From: Verrucomicrobiota bacterium
GTDB taxonomy: Bacteria > Verrucomicrobiota > Lentisphaeria > JABSQK01 > JAJFLO01
Direction of reading: 5' to 3'
Assembly (NCBI GenBank): GCA_021772615.1
Contig: JAJFLQ010000067.1
Span: forward strand, 1-52,246
DNA length: 52,246 nucleotides
Shown: piece after piece, positions 34,445 to 44,304 of the stretch
How the letters are laid out: each line of letters opens with the position of its first letter
Position numbering within the stretch: the first letter of the stretch is position 1
The notes under the pieces: model-generated
The model's input: the letters and a program-made list of their open reading frames with translations, nothing else
The model's database searches: none
Told to the model about the DNA's origin: nothing
Made by a program: the position numbers and the translations under genes

Positions 34445-35872
34445 CTATGAACTCTGCATACGATTCATGCGCTTGTACAATGCCTGCCGACTGATACCCA
34501 GAATTTTCGCAGCTTTGGAATAATTGCCGTCAGCCTCGTCGAGCGTCCTCTGGATAGTCAGATCCGTAATCTCGCGCAACGTCAGTCCACGCATAACGTT
34601 GGGAGCAACGGGTAAATCCTGGTCGCTTTCGATGTGTGAAAACGCGCAATTTCTAAAATCGTCATCCAGGATTAATTCCCGGAATATGTCGATCGTCAGT
34701 TCATTGCCCGCGGAGCGGCTCACGGCATCAAACACCATCGACTCCAACTCACGGATATTGCCCGGAAAACTGTACCGCGAAAGGAATTGAATTAGATAAT
34801 CGGGATAGGCGGGACACGCGCACGTCAATTCACGCGACGCGATTCGGATAAAATGGTCCAGAAGCAACGGGATATCCCCCCTTCGCCGGCGCAGCGGAGG
34901 CAGGTAAACCTGATGTGTTTTCAGGCGGAAAAAGAGGTCTTCGCGAAAGGTCCCTTCGCGAAGCATCGTGGAGAGATTGCGGTTTGTTGCAACCACGATT
35001 CGCGCATCGGAGGTCCGGCTGGTATCGGATCCGAGCGGGTAATACTCATTCTGCTGTATCAGGCGCAGCAGCTTTACCTGCGACTCGGGCCGCAAGTCGC
35101 CGATCTCATCAAGAAAAATCGTTCCGCCGGCTGCGACGTCTATCAGGCCGCGCCGGGGCTTGTCGGCACCCGTGAATGCACCTTTCTCGTGGCCGAACAA
35201 CGTGTCGGAGAACAACGTATCGTCCAGCCCGGCGATATTCACGGTGATGAATGCCCCGGTGCGCTCACTGATCGTGTGAATCAGCCCTGCCACGGCTTCT
35301 TTCCCGACACCGGTTTCTCCCCGAACCAGTACGGGCCTTGACGAATTCGCAATTGCTTCGATGTAGCGAAAAACATCGATTACGGTCGGATCCCGGGTGA
35401 GTATCCGGGCAAACGCCTCCGGATGCTTCAATTCCGCATCAAGCCTTTCCGTATGCTCCTCGGGAAAAAACGATTCGGCCGCCTTGGCCATCTCGTGCTG
35501 ATGGCGAATCTTCAGCTGCAATTCGATACGTACGAGCAATTCCGGCTCACGAAACGGTTTTCGTATATAGTCCACCGCTCCGGATTCAAAACACCGACCG
35601 ATTGATTCGCGATCGTCCGCACCGGTGACGAATACAACAGGAATGCTGCCAAGCCCGGGCCGCGTCCGAATGCGACGGCATGTTTCGAACCCGTCGATCA
35701 CGGGCATCTTCACATCCAGCAGAATGATATCCGGCGGATCTGCCGTTAATCGGTCAACCGCAGATTCCGCCTCGGTTACCGACGTGACGCAGTAATCATG
35801 TCGCTGCAAGATCGCGCCAACCGCCTTGTGAAACTTGATGTCGTCGTCGATGATGAAAACATGATGCGACAT
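34445..35872 (-). CDS. NtrC-family sigma-54 response regulator
   Basis: A 475-residue response regulator with the classical three parts. The receiver domain (1-125) has acidic pocket IDDD (8-11), phosphoacceptor Asp53 in LLDVKMP, and RKPF Lys. The AAA+ sigma-54 domain has Walker A GETGVGKE, the sigma-contact loop GAFTGA, and Walker B in [10 protein letters not shown]. The Fis-type HTH is at the C-terminus ([20 protein letters not shown]). Phosphorylated, it should activate sigma-54 promoters from upstream sites. No kinase is adjacent; the orphan kinase at 6.8 kb and those at 46-49 kb are candidate partners. It is divergent from the OmcB-like operon across a 713-bp spacer, so it may control those genes, which is inference from position only. 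Confidence 0.95.
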   Translation of the reverse strand: MSHHVFIIDDDIKFHKAVGAILQRHDYCVTSVTEAESAVDRLTADPPDIILLDVKMPVIDGFETCRRIRTRPGLGSIPVVFVTGADDRESIGRCFESGAVDYIRKPFREPELLVRIELQLKIRHQHEMAKAAESFFPEEHTERLDAELKHPEAFARILTRDPTVIDVFRYIEAIANSSRPVLVRGETGVGKEAVAGLIHTISERTGAFITVNIAGLDDTLFSDTLFGHEKGAFTGADKPRRGLIDVAAGGTIFLDEIGDLRPESQVKLLRLIQQNEYYPLGSDTSRTSDARIVVATNRNLSTMLREGTFREDLFFRLKTHQVYLPPLRRRRGDIPLLLDHFIRIASRELTCACPAYPDYLIQFLSRYSFPGNIRELESMVFDAVSRSAGNELTIDIFRELILDDDFRNCAFSHIESDQDLPVAPNVMRGLTLREITDLTIQRTLDEADGNYSKAAKILGISRQALYKRMNRMQSS

Positions 35873-36585
35873 ATGTAGAATTAGACCTCATAGTGGCTAA
35901 TGCGTTCCCATCCTGCCGCCCTGGCGACATGATATGGTCAATGAAGGAAGGTGCACGGTCCCACATTCCGAAAACCGGTGCTACTCGTGCCCGCCCTTAC
36001 TCAGCTTACGAGCCTTAACTGTAGGGGCGTTCGTCGGGAATTCCATGAACCGCGAACGTTAACTTTTGTACCGATCAAATGTTTACATCACGAATTACAT
36101 GCAACCCTATGCGCAGAATCGCGCGTCGCCCGCTCCGGGATTCGAGCAATAAATATGGTACAACAACTTATTTATGAATTTGTTATGTTTCAATTCATAT
36201 TTTTGGCATAATTCATTCTGCGGACTTCGTCCAACTCGAACACACGCCGCCAAAACGGTGAAGAACTTTTACACTTGATTGATTATCCCATCCATCATCG
36301 TTAAATTGTGTGCAAATTTTTTAGTGTGGCGAGTTGTCGGCTGTCCGCGTTAACTGCGAACTGGGGAGCGCAGGTGGATTGACCGGTTACGGTGCACCGC
36401 CGATAGGTGAGTGCACGACATCACCATACAAATTTACAAAAATCTTAACTGGGAGGCAGTAATGGCGAGAAGTTAACTTTCACCACCGCAGGGAGTTCCC
36501 TTGCCAGGTGTCATAGCGAACCTTTAATTAAGAATGTTTCGTCAAGAAGTCATCAACATCAAAATAAGAGGAAGTAAATCGATTT
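35873..36585. other. Long AT-rich divergent regulatory region upstream of the OmcB-like operon
   Basis: 713 bp between the NtrC-type regulator (minus) and the first OmcB-like gene (plus). It is markedly AT-rich around 36040-36320. ATGAATT (36174-36180) and AATTCAT (36192-36198) form an inverted repeat, and GTTAACTTT occurs twice (about 36058 and 36472). I found no convincing sigma-54 (GG-N10-GC) site. No protein-like frame is present. Confidence 0.55.
36501..36530 (+). promoter_or_regulatory. Possible sigma-70-type promoter of the OmcB-like operon
   Basis: TTGCCA (36501-36506) and TTAATT or TAATTA (36524-36530) are separated by 17-18 bases, about 55 bp before the start codon. A good Shine-Dalgarno (AAGAGGAAG) follows just before the ATG at 36586. 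The -10 match is only fair. Confidence 0.35.
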
Positions 36586-38037
36586 ATGAAAACCGTTACT
36601 ACAATTAATCACACTGCCAGGACCATCTTGTTAACTGTGCTCACTCTTGCTGCTGCGACTGTGAGTACGCTGGCCGCCGAGACAAACTCCTACTATGTCG
36701 ACGCGGGTCTGGTTAAGCTGGTAAAAGTCGCTCCCGCAGAGGCGAGTCTCAGCGAAACGTTCAGTTACGAGATCACCGTAACGGCATCCACCACCGTTGC
36801 CAGTGTCATGGTCAACGACTTCATTCCCAACGGCAGTGCATACGTAAAGAGCGAACCGGCCGCTTCCGTATCGGGAAACAAGCTGTCGTGGAAATTCGAA
36901 AAAATGGACACCGGCGAGGAACGCATCATCACGGTGTGGATAACCGCAAATCGCGAAGGCGAGTTAACCGGATGCGCGACAGTGACGGCATTGCCGCTGT
37001 GCTGCGTGTCGACGTTCGTGGGCAAAGCCCAGCTTGCAATTACAAAAACCGGACCGGCGCAGAAACTCCTGCATGATGACGTACCGTACGCCATCACGGT
37101 CACCAACACGGGTTCGGCAGTCGCAAAGAATGTAGTCGTGACGGACAACGTTCCAGCCGGACTTACCCATAACAGTGGCCAGACAACATTGAAACATTCC
37201 GTCGGCGATCTTGCGCCGAACGAGTCTTACGACATACCTATTGCCTTCACCGCAGCGCGCACAGGTCGTGTATGCAATATTGCGGTTGCCTCAGCGGACA
37301 ACACTGAGCAGGTTCGTGCCGAAGCGTGTACCGTAATCGTCCAGCGGATGCTCGACATTGTAAAGACCGGCCCAAAAGAACAGTACCTGAATAAAAACGC
37401 CACGTACGGCATTAAGGTCAGCAATCCCGGAGACGTCAGCCTTACCAATGTAACGGTTACGGATCGGGCGCCGCGCGAGACACGGATCGTCAGCGCATCG
37501 GGCGCACGGATCGCTGGTGATACGGCAACGTGGACATTGGCGGAGTTGAAGGCCAAGGAGTCGAAGACATTTGATGTCGTCCTCACCACCGACATCGCCG
37601 GCACGCATTGCAACAAGGTCGGCGTTTCAACTACCGAAGGCCTCTCAAAGGACAGCAGTGCATGTACGGAGTGGAAAGGCTACCCTGCCCTGTTGCTCGA
37701 AGTCATCGATACCGTGGACCCGTTGCAGATTGGCGAACACACCACATACATCATCCGGGTCACAAACCAGGGAACAGCAAAGGACAACAATGTTGGCATC
37801 GCCGCACGGTTTCCGGCAGAGATTACGCCCAAGGGCGCGACCGGAGCTACGACGGGAACCATTACAGGCAAGAATGTAAAATTTGTGCCGTATGCCACGT
37901 TGAAGCCGAAAGAAGTCATCGAGTTCAAAATTGATGCCGAAGCCGCTCAGGTCGGCGATTCCCGCTTGAGAGTCGATCTGACGTCCGACTTGCTGCGGAC
38001 ACCTGTACCGGAAGAGGAAAGCACGCACGTGTATTGA
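36586..38037 (+). CDS. OmcB-like DUF11-repeat outer membrane protein, copy 1
   Basis: A 483-residue exported protein resembling the large cysteine-rich outer-membrane protein (OmcB) of Chlamydiae. A signal peptide (TILLTVLTLAAATVSTLAAE) is followed by four DUF11-type immunoglobulin-like repeats. Their starts are recognisable as LVKVAPAEASLSETFSYEIT, LAITKTGPAQKLLHDDVPYA, LDIVKTGPKEQYLNKNATYG and LEVIDTVDPLQIGEHTTYII. Each contains a V-x-V-T/N-x-G strand (VTNTGSAVAKNVVVTD and similar). Scattered Cys (one to two per repeat, plus CC in PLCCVS) could cross-link the protein into the envelope. It ends EEESTHVY, like copy 2. First gene of the pair; a strong ribosome site precedes it. Confidence 0.9.
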   Translation: MKTVTTINHTARTILLTVLTLAAATVSTLAAETNSYYVDAGLVKLVKVAPAEASLSETFSYEITVTASTTVASVMVNDFIPNGSAYVKSEPAASVSGNKLSWKFEKMDTGEERIITVWITANREGELTGCATVTALPLCCVSTFVGKAQLAITKTGPAQKLLHDDVPYAITVTNTGSAVAKNVVVTDNVPAGLTHNSGQTTLKHSVGDLAPNESYDIPIAFTAARTGRVCNIAVASADNTEQVRAEACTVIVQRMLDIVKTGPKEQYLNKNATYGIKVSNPGDVSLTNVTVTDRAPRETRIVSASGARIAGDTATWTLAELKAKESKTFDVVLTTDIAGTHCNKVGVSTTEGLSKDSSACTEWKGYPALLLEVIDTVDPLQIGEHTTYIIRVTNQGTAKDNNVGIAARFPAEITPKGATGATTGTITGKNVKFVPYATLKPKEVIEFKIDAEAAQVGDSRLRVDLTSDLLRTPVPEEESTHVY

Positions 38038-38091
38038 TTCAGGATGCTTTGCCGCAACGGCGGTATTGTGGCAATTCCGTTTGCCTGATGG

Positions 38092-38117
38092 CGTCGACCC
38101 GAATGACCGGGTCGACG
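38092..38117 (+). promoter_or_regulatory. Stem-loop between the two OmcB-like genes
   Basis: CGTCGACCCG (38092-38101) and CGGGTCGACG (38108-38117) form a perfect 10-bp stem with a 6-base loop in the 140-bp spacer. No T-tract follows, so it probably does not end transcription fully; it could stabilise the upstream mRNA or set the ratio of the two proteins. Confidence 0.55.
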
Positions 38118-38177
38118 TCGTCACGGCCGGTCGCCCGGCAACTCAACGTAGTAAATTATCGAATGAAGGAAAATTAC

Positions 38178-40508
38178 ATGAAAAGCGTACGATATTATCC
38201 ATCGATCTCGGCATTGGTGGCGGCATTTATGCTTGTTTGCATGAATGCAGCGGCTATTCCACCGGGAACGAAGGTTGTTCCCAACAAGTACAATAACATT
38301 CCCGGGCTCTATGTATTCGGCCCGGAGGCAAAGCGTTCCAACGGCCGTGAAGACGGCATGCAGGTGATTTTCTACCGCGTGCCGAAACGCGAAACGGGTG
38401 ACGTCACTATTTGGGTCCGCGATCCAGGTATCGGCGGCGCAACGGATCGCAGCCGGGAGCGGGAATCTACACCCACAATGACGTTATTCTCGGTATACGG
38501 CGGTGCGGGTGCATTCACGGATGCCCTGTCGAAAGACCCAATACCGCTGGGTACACACCCTGGCAACAAGCTCAGCACGGCAAGTTTCCATGATGAACAT
38601 CCGGATGAGTGGATCAAGCTCGGCACGTACAAGCCTGCGCAGGGTGAAACGGTCGGCAACTACGTGTACTTCAAGCTTGTTGTCGAGGCGACGCAGGGTC
38701 GACTGGGGAATTCGTTTAAGACGGCCATCTCTCCGAAGGCGTCACGTGCATTCACCTACAACGCAACCATCCGTTTAAATGAGACGTCGGATGCTGTGAT
38801 GAATTTTGTAGTTGAGGTCCCGGAGCACGTAAGTAAGATTTACGCGTATACCTACGACCTCGACGCCGGTGGCCGTGGAGCCATTGTGACGGAGTACGAT
38901 CGACACAAAATCCGTCCTTCGCGCACCGGAAAATGGCGCAAGAGCAAGATTAAGATCGGCTATTCGGACGTGGCGCGCATGGTGACCTACGAGATACGTA
39001 AAGGTTCGCAAACCTATGCCAACTGCGGCTATCGTTTCACCGATGATCTGGGCAATCCGCTGAAGACCTTTTTCAGCCCGGACGTGATGCCCGCGGCCCC
39101 CGCGCCGGCACCTAAGCCGAAGGCGGCGGTTCAGCCCAAAGTCACACGGACCTACAATGAATGCGAATACAGCACCGGCACGCTTCATTTCCACAAGCAG
39201 GTGCCGGAAGAAGTTTCACTCGGTGAAGAATATGCCATGAACGTCACCGTTACCGGTCTTGTCGATGCCGCGAATGTTACGATAAACGATATGCTTCCAG
39301 AAGGCGCGGCTTATGTGAGCAGCGATCCTGCGGGTCAGCATAGCGGTCGCCAACTATCATGGACCATCGACCGTCTCGCGAAAGGTGAATCCCGGACGCT
39401 TGTCGCCAAATTGCGCGCTCAAAAGGAAGGCGATCTGTTGAGTTGCGCCACCTTCGCAGCGATCCCGATTGGTTGTGTCACGACCCTCATCGGCAATCCG
39501 AAGCTGGCTGTGGAAAAGACCGGTCCGGAATCCGCAATCGTGGACAGTACGGTACCCTATGCCATTACGGTCAGTAACATCGGCAGTGCGGTCGCGAAGA
39601 ATGTTGTCCTCACCGACACCGTGCCGAATGGACTCGTTCACGACAGCAAAAAATCAACCGTGACGTACAATGTCGGCAATTTACAGCCATCCGAAAGCCG
39701 AAGCGTGAATATCGCGTTACGTGCTGGTTCGCCAGGAACATTCTGCAACAAGGTGGTTGCTTCAAGCAGCAATGCGCCGTCGGTCAATGACGACGCGTGC
39801 ACGAAGATTCTGAAGCCGATGCTTGCCGTCGAGAAGACCGGACCGAAGAAGCAGTATTTCGAGAAGAACGCGGCATACAAGATTCAGGTATCGAATCCCG
39901 GCGACGTCGACCTCACTGATGTGAAGGTCTCCGACCGGGCACCCGCTGCGACGTCGATTGTATCGGCGCCGGGAGCCGCGCTCGCCGGCCAAACGGCGAC
40001 ATGGACGATTCCGACACTGAAGGCGGGTGGCCGGCAATCATTCGATGTCGTACTCACCTCCCGGACCGGCGGTACACACTGCAATGAAGTAAACGTCCGT
40101 TCCACCCGTGGGCTGACTGCCGACAGTTCGGCATGTACGCTCTGGGAGGGGTATCCGGCGATACTCCTTGAAGTGATCGACACCATTGATCCGCTGCAAA
40201 TCGGCGAGCACACAACATACGTGATCAAAGTGACGAACCAGGGGACGGCTGAGGATACGAATGTGGGCATCACCGCCCGCTTCCCGGCTGAGATCACGCC
40301 GAAATCGGTGAGTGGTGCGACCGCCGGCAGAATCGACGGCAAGTCGGTTACGTTTACGCCGTATAAACGCCTGAATGCCAAGGAAATGATCGAATTCAGG
40401 ATCGACGCCGAGGCAGCAAAGATCGGGGATTCCCGTTTGAAAGTGAGTTTGACCTCCGATCTGCTGAAGACGCCGGTTCCGGAGGAAGAAAGCACGCACG
40501 TTTATTGA
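38178..40508 (+). CDS. OmcB-like DUF11-repeat protein with a novel N-terminal domain, copy 2
   Basis: A 776-residue exported paralogue. The ATG at 38178 is chosen for its AAGGA box 8 bases upstream and the signal peptide that follows (SISALVAAFMLVCMNAAA). Residues 27 to about 300 are unlike copy 1 and unknown to me: mainly beta, with EDGMQVIFYRVPKRETGDVT and YFKLVVEATQGRLGNSF. A Pro/Ala linker (PAAPAPAPKPKAA, near 305) leads to four DUF11 repeats closely matching copy 1 in order, ending in the same EEESTHVY. The pair is clearly a tandem duplication with one member extended. Probable role: an envelope protein, perhaps disulfide-linked, with the N-terminal domain displayed at the surface or toward the periplasm. 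Confidence 0.9.
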   Translation: MKSVRYYPSISALVAAFMLVCMNAAAIPPGTKVVPNKYNNIPGLYVFGPEAKRSNGREDGMQVIFYRVPKRETGDVTIWVRDPGIGGATDRSRERESTPTMTLFSVYGGAGAFTDALSKDPIPLGTHPGNKLSTASFHDEHPDEWIKLGTYKPAQGETVGNYVYFKLVVEATQGRLGNSFKTAISPKASRAFTYNATIRLNETSDAVMNFVVEVPEHVSKIYAYTYDLDAGGRGAIVTEYDRHKIRPSRTGKWRKSKIKIGYSDVARMVTYEIRKGSQTYANCGYRFTDDLGNPLKTFFSPDVMPAAPAPAPKPKAAVQPKVTRTYNECEYSTGTLHFHKQVPEEVSLGEEYAMNVTVTGLVDAANVTINDMLPEGAAYVSSDPAGQHSGRQLSWTIDRLAKGESRTLVAKLRAQKEGDLLSCATFAAIPIGCVTTLIGNPKLAVEKTGPESAIVDSTVPYAITVSNIGSAVAKNVVLTDTVPNGLVHDSKKSTVTYNVGNLQPSESRSVNIALRAGSPGTFCNKVVASSSNAPSVNDDACTKILKPMLAVEKTGPKKQYFEKNAAYKIQVSNPGDVDLTDVKVSDRAPAATSIVSAPGAALAGQTATWTIPTLKAGGRQSFDVVLTSRTGGTHCNEVNVRSTRGLTADSSACTLWEGYPAILLEVIDTIDPLQIGEHTTYVIKVTNQGTAEDTNVGITARFPAEITPKSVSGATAGRIDGKSVTFTPYKRLNAKEMIEFRIDAEAAKIGDSRLKVSLTSDLLKTPVPEEESTHVY

Positions 40509-40549
40509 TCGATAGGTCCTGCAGAACAATTGTTGATTGAACGTTTCGG

Positions 40550-40594
40550 AGGGTCGGCGCTGTGGCAACATGGCGCCGACCCTTCAATTTTTTG
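40550..40594 (+). terminator. Intrinsic terminator after the OmcB-like pair
   Basis: AGGGTCGGCGC (40550-40560) and GCGCCGACCCT (40573-40583) form a perfect 11-bp GC-rich stem with a 12-base loop, followed by TCAATTTTTTG. This is a textbook Rho-independent terminator. It ends the OmcB-like transcript 40 bp after the stop and just before the ribosome site of the next gene. Confidence 0.92.
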
Positions 40595-40613
40595 CCCCAG
40601 GAAAGGTCATTCC

Positions 40614-43600
40614 ATGAAACGTAAGTTTGCCGTTTTTATTTTTTGTATTGGTGTTTTAGCCGTGATCGGATTCGCGGTCGTGAACACCGGTTGGTTTGTC
40701 ACAGCGGTGGTCTTACCCGCTGTCGCAAAATCGCTCGATACGAACATCCGGGTAGATAACGCCGACTTCTCGGTATTCTCCGGAATCCTGCTCGAGAATC
40801 TCGTGATCGGCGACAGCGCCGATCCGGTGATGATCGGAAAGACCCTGCAGGTCGACTATCGCTTCACCGCCCTGCTGCGAGGTAGATTAGAGGTCAATCG
40901 CGTCGAGTTACAGGACATCACGATTCACGTGGTGGCAGACCATAACGGCAATCTCAATATCCCCGGTGCATCAGCGTCTGAAAACGAGAAAGGTAACGCA
41001 AAAGCTGGTTCTGCAACGCGTTCAGAAGATCTGAAGAAAATTTCGATAGCAAATGTGGCATTGAAAAACGTACATATCAGCTACACACAGCTCGACGCCG
41101 CCGGTGAGCCGGAGACGTCGATGGCAATCTCCGGACTTTCGGCCACTCTTGATGCCGTCGCGCCAGATGCGCCGTTCGCCATCACCGGCACAACGTCGGT
41201 ATCTGTCAAGAATGCGGAGAACGCCCTTTCCGTCAACCAGGTCGCGTGGAACATAGGCGGGTTCTTCGGCGCCGACATGATTCCGGCGTCGATTTCGGCC
41301 GGCGCCACCCTGAGCGATTTTGCCGGCACCGCCGGGCCGGAAGTACTCGCAAATCGTACGTTGAAATTCGACCTCGCATGCAAACGCGATGGGTGCAATT
41401 ACAATGTGGACACGTGTAATATCGCCGCATCGCTGAATGATACGGAAGAGGCGACAATCGGGATATCAGGTGTCTACGACCAGAAAAACACAGCTGCAAC
41501 ATTGACTGTCGCAGTTGACATGGCCAATGCCGGCTTGCTGAACCTGCTCGGCAGCGTTGCGGGCGATTACACATTCGGCAACACGTCGCTAACCTACCAT
41601 GCCACGGCCGTTCTTGCGGACACGCCGGCCACGGTCGGCATAACCGGCAAGCTTGCCGTTAAAGACTTCACGGTGCGTTCTGCGCAGTTGGGCATGGATC
41701 CATTGACGCCGCTCGCTGTTGCCTTCGAACATGATCTGTCACTCGATCAAAACACACTATCACTTAACACGCTGTCGATGTCGGTGTCCGAGCCGACAAA
41801 GAAAATTGTCCAGTTGAACCTCAACGAGTCAACACGCATCCATCTTCATGACGGTGGGATAGCGGATGCGAAGCCCGCAGATCTCACCCTTGAGATTAAC
41901 GATTTCGATCTCTCATTACTGAAGCCCTTGATTCCGCCGGACGCCGGCGTCGAGTTACGCGCGGGGTACCTGCGCAGCACGTGTAATGTGAAGATTCAGG
42001 ACGCCGGTCGCACCACAGTTTTGCGTGGCGACTCGAAGCTGCTGAAGCTGGCGTTCCACGCATCCGGCTGCGACGTCGAAAATCTCAGCGTTAACGTGAC
42101 GTTCGACGCACAGACAGACGATTTCTTCTCACATGCAACACTGCGAGACGCAACGGCGACGCTGCATGGCGACGCCCGTGAGCTGTTGACAACACACATA
42201 GCCGGCAGCGCGGATCTTCAATCACTGGCAGGTGAATTTACGATCGTGGGAAAAAATTTCGGGGCGGCACTTCTTGCGTATGGCGCCGACTCCTGCGATC
42301 TGGATTATACCTTTGGATCGACGACCGCGACGTACGACGGCACCGTTCGCATTTCAGATCAGGGGAATGTCGCCACAGTGACCGGCGAACTTACAGCGCA
42401 TAACGCATCTCTGTCGTCGCAGGAGCTTGGGATTTCCGGCCTTCCGGAGGTTACGGCACGTTGCGGCTATGGTGCGACCTACGACATATCGGGTTCGCAG
42501 GCAAAGCTTGATCAATTCCAACTCGACGTGTCCGACGGCGACACAAAACTGCTCATGATGGCACTCAATGAGCCGACCATGCTCGATCTCAGCGAAAGCA
42601 GCAAATCGAAGTCCGCGATCGTCTTCAATACAGTCGTGAGCGACATTACTGTGGATCGCTTTCGGTCCATGGTGCCGCCGGATCTCGGCTTTCAGGTCGA
42701 AAGTGGCACGGTCGAAGCAACATTCGATCTCACGGTGCGCGATTTCGGCGCCGCTGTCGACAGCGTTGGCACCCTGCGCGTCGCACGTCTCACCCTTCGT
42801 CCAGACGGCGCAGCAACGACGGCTGCTGCCGTGGGCATGAACATCGACAGCACCTTCGATATGCGCTATTCAGACGATGGTATGATCGCAATACGGCCGA
42901 GTTCGGTAGTTGCGACCGACCCGGCTGGTACATTGTTTCAGTTCGAGATCGAGGGCAGCCTTGACACCACGTTCGCGGGCAGGTATTCCACGCTCGCCGC
43001 TACGGCGACCGCGCCGCTGCAGGCCAAGCGGCTCGAAGATATGTACGCGACATTGTATCCGAACTCCGACGCCGAGGAGGACGCGACAGAGGCCCCGTCG
43101 GACACGGAAAATGGTGATGATGACCCGTTCGTATCAGTTCGCGAGATGAATCTGAATCTGAAAGGCCGGATCGACATCGCCGCAACCGTGTATGATACGA
43201 TTGAGATAACAGACTTTCATTCGGAGTACACGGTACAGGACAATCACATTACATTTGATCCGATGACGATGCTGGTCCATGGAGGACCCGTAGTGATGAC
43301 TGGAACTGTGAGATTCGAGGACCCCGTGCCTGAATACCAATGGCACATTACAGCCGGCCCACTGAATCTCCAACCACTCATCCGCGGTCTCATGCCTACA
43401 TTCACACATACCTCCGGCGGCACGTTGGAGAAGGCCGAATTGTCCTTCGACGGCAAAGGTATCGATGCCGAGTCGGCATTGGAACACCTCACAGCACACA
43501 CCGTCTTCGATGTCCGCAATATCAACTGCCACGGCATCTGGGAAAAATACGGTAAAATTCTCGCATTGTTTGGTCTGAACGCAGATGTGCTTACTTTCGG

Positions 43601-44138
43601 GACTGCCGCGGTGACAGGTGACGTTAAAAACAAGACATTCGAGATCGAAAAATTGGATCTTGTCAACGCCGCGTTACGCGTGCATGCATCAGGCGATATC
43701 GCCATGTCCGGAAATTATGCGCCGAACCTCAATGTAACGGTGGGTTATGCGGGAAAACTCAGATCCATTGCGGAGAAAAACAAGATCAAACTTGCAGGTG
43801 AAGAGAACGGTTACGCAGAAACGCAGCCGTTCCGATTGCGTGTACCTGACTGGGATCTGACAACGCTAATGACGACGTGGCTTCCGGACGTTGTCGACGA
43901 ACTTTTCGAACTCGACCCGACGGAACGGGCGATCTTGCTCGGCGCCAAAGGATTAAAAGGCGTGCTGTCGGGCGACAAAGGGGCTGTAAAGGATTTCATT
44001 TCGGGCGGACTCGATATCTTGAATACAAGTAAAGAAGAATCTCGCAATTCGGCACCTGACTCATCGACTGAGTCGACACCAGATAAGGGGAAGAAATCCG
44101 ATCTGGAGAAGATTATCAATATTTTCGGTAGGCCTTAG
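40614..44138 (+). CDS. AsmA-like giant envelope protein
   Basis: A 1174-residue protein with a single N-terminal membrane anchor (FAVFIFCIGVLAVIGFAVV) and a very long, repetitive beta-rich body, as in the AsmA/TamB/DUF748 group, which bridge the inner and outer membrane and are linked to lipid transport and outer-membrane assembly. The early VNRVELQDITIHVVADHNGN and NVALKNVHISYTQ blocks are typical of AsmA. Later repeats each start with a target such as LSVNVTFDAQTDDFFSHATL, and the C-terminal quarter contains the AsmA-type stretch AELSFDGKGIDAESALEHLT. The ATG at 40614 follows AGGAAAGG; the frame upstream of it crosses the terminator hairpin. It may serve export of the OmcB-like proteins next door, which is inference. 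Confidence 0.86.
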   Translation: MKRKFAVFIFCIGVLAVIGFAVVNTGWFVTAVVLPAVAKSLDTNIRVDNADFSVFSGILLENLVIGDSADPVMIGKTLQVDYRFTALLRGRLEVNRVELQDITIHVVADHNGNLNIPGASASENEKGNAKAGSATRSEDLKKISIANVALKNVHISYTQLDAAGEPETSMAISGLSATLDAVAPDAPFAITGTTSVSVKNAENALSVNQVAWNIGGFFGADMIPASISAGATLSDFAGTAGPEVLANRTLKFDLACKRDGCNYNVDTCNIAASLNDTEEATIGISGVYDQKNTAATLTVAVDMANAGLLNLLGSVAGDYTFGNTSLTYHATAVLADTPATVGITGKLAVKDFTVRSAQLGMDPLTPLAVAFEHDLSLDQNTLSLNTLSMSVSEPTKKIVQLNLNESTRIHLHDGGIADAKPADLTLEINDFDLSLLKPLIPPDAGVELRAGYLRSTCNVKIQDAGRTTVLRGDSKLLKLAFHASGCDVENLSVNVTFDAQTDDFFSHATLRDATATLHGDARELLTTHIAGSADLQSLAGEFTIVGKNFGAALLAYGADSCDLDYTFGSTTATYDGTVRISDQGNVATVTGELTAHNASLSSQELGISGLPEVTARCGYGATYDISGSQAKLDQFQLDVSDGDTKLLMMALNEPTMLDLSESSKSKSAIVFNTVVSDITVDRFRSMVPPDLGFQVESGTVEATFDLTVRDFGAAVDSVGTLRVARLTLRPDGAATTAAAVGMNIDSTFDMRYSDDGMIAIRPSSVVATDPAGTLFQFEIEGSLDTTFAGRYSTLAATATAPLQAKRLEDMYATLYPNSDAEEDATEAPSDTENGDDDPFVSVREMNLNLKGRIDIAATVYDTIEITDFHSEYTVQDNHITFDPMTMLVHGGPVVMTGTVRFEDPVPEYQWHITAGPLNLQPLIRGLMPTFTHTSGGTLEKAELSFDGKGIDAESALEHLTAHTVFDVRNINCHGIWEKYGKILALFGLNADVLTFGTAAVTGDVKNKTFEIEKLDLVNAALRVHASGDIAMSGNYAPNLNVTVGYAGKLRSIAEKNKIKLAGEENGYAETQPFRLRVPDWDLTTLMTTWLPDVVDELFELDPTERAILLGAKGLKGVLSGDKGAVKDFISGGLDILNTSKEESRNSAPDSSTESTPDKGKKSDLEKIINIFGRP

Positions 44139-44304
44139 CAGGGATACTCACGGCGTTCCTGCAAGTCGCTTGCAACCGAACCACGTCATCAACCTGAAAA
44201 CAGCGGGACCTGCTGCGCAACGCCGTCACGACTTTGTCACGCCGTAACCACATATGCCTCACCGCGTCTTGACTCTTTCTCGCGCAAAGGTTCGGCTCGC
44301 CGGA

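Noticed and set aside
36205..36230. Possible sigma-54 promoter TTGGCATAATTCATTCTGC upstream of the OmcB-like pair
   Set aside because: The GG and GC elements are 13 bases apart rather than 10.
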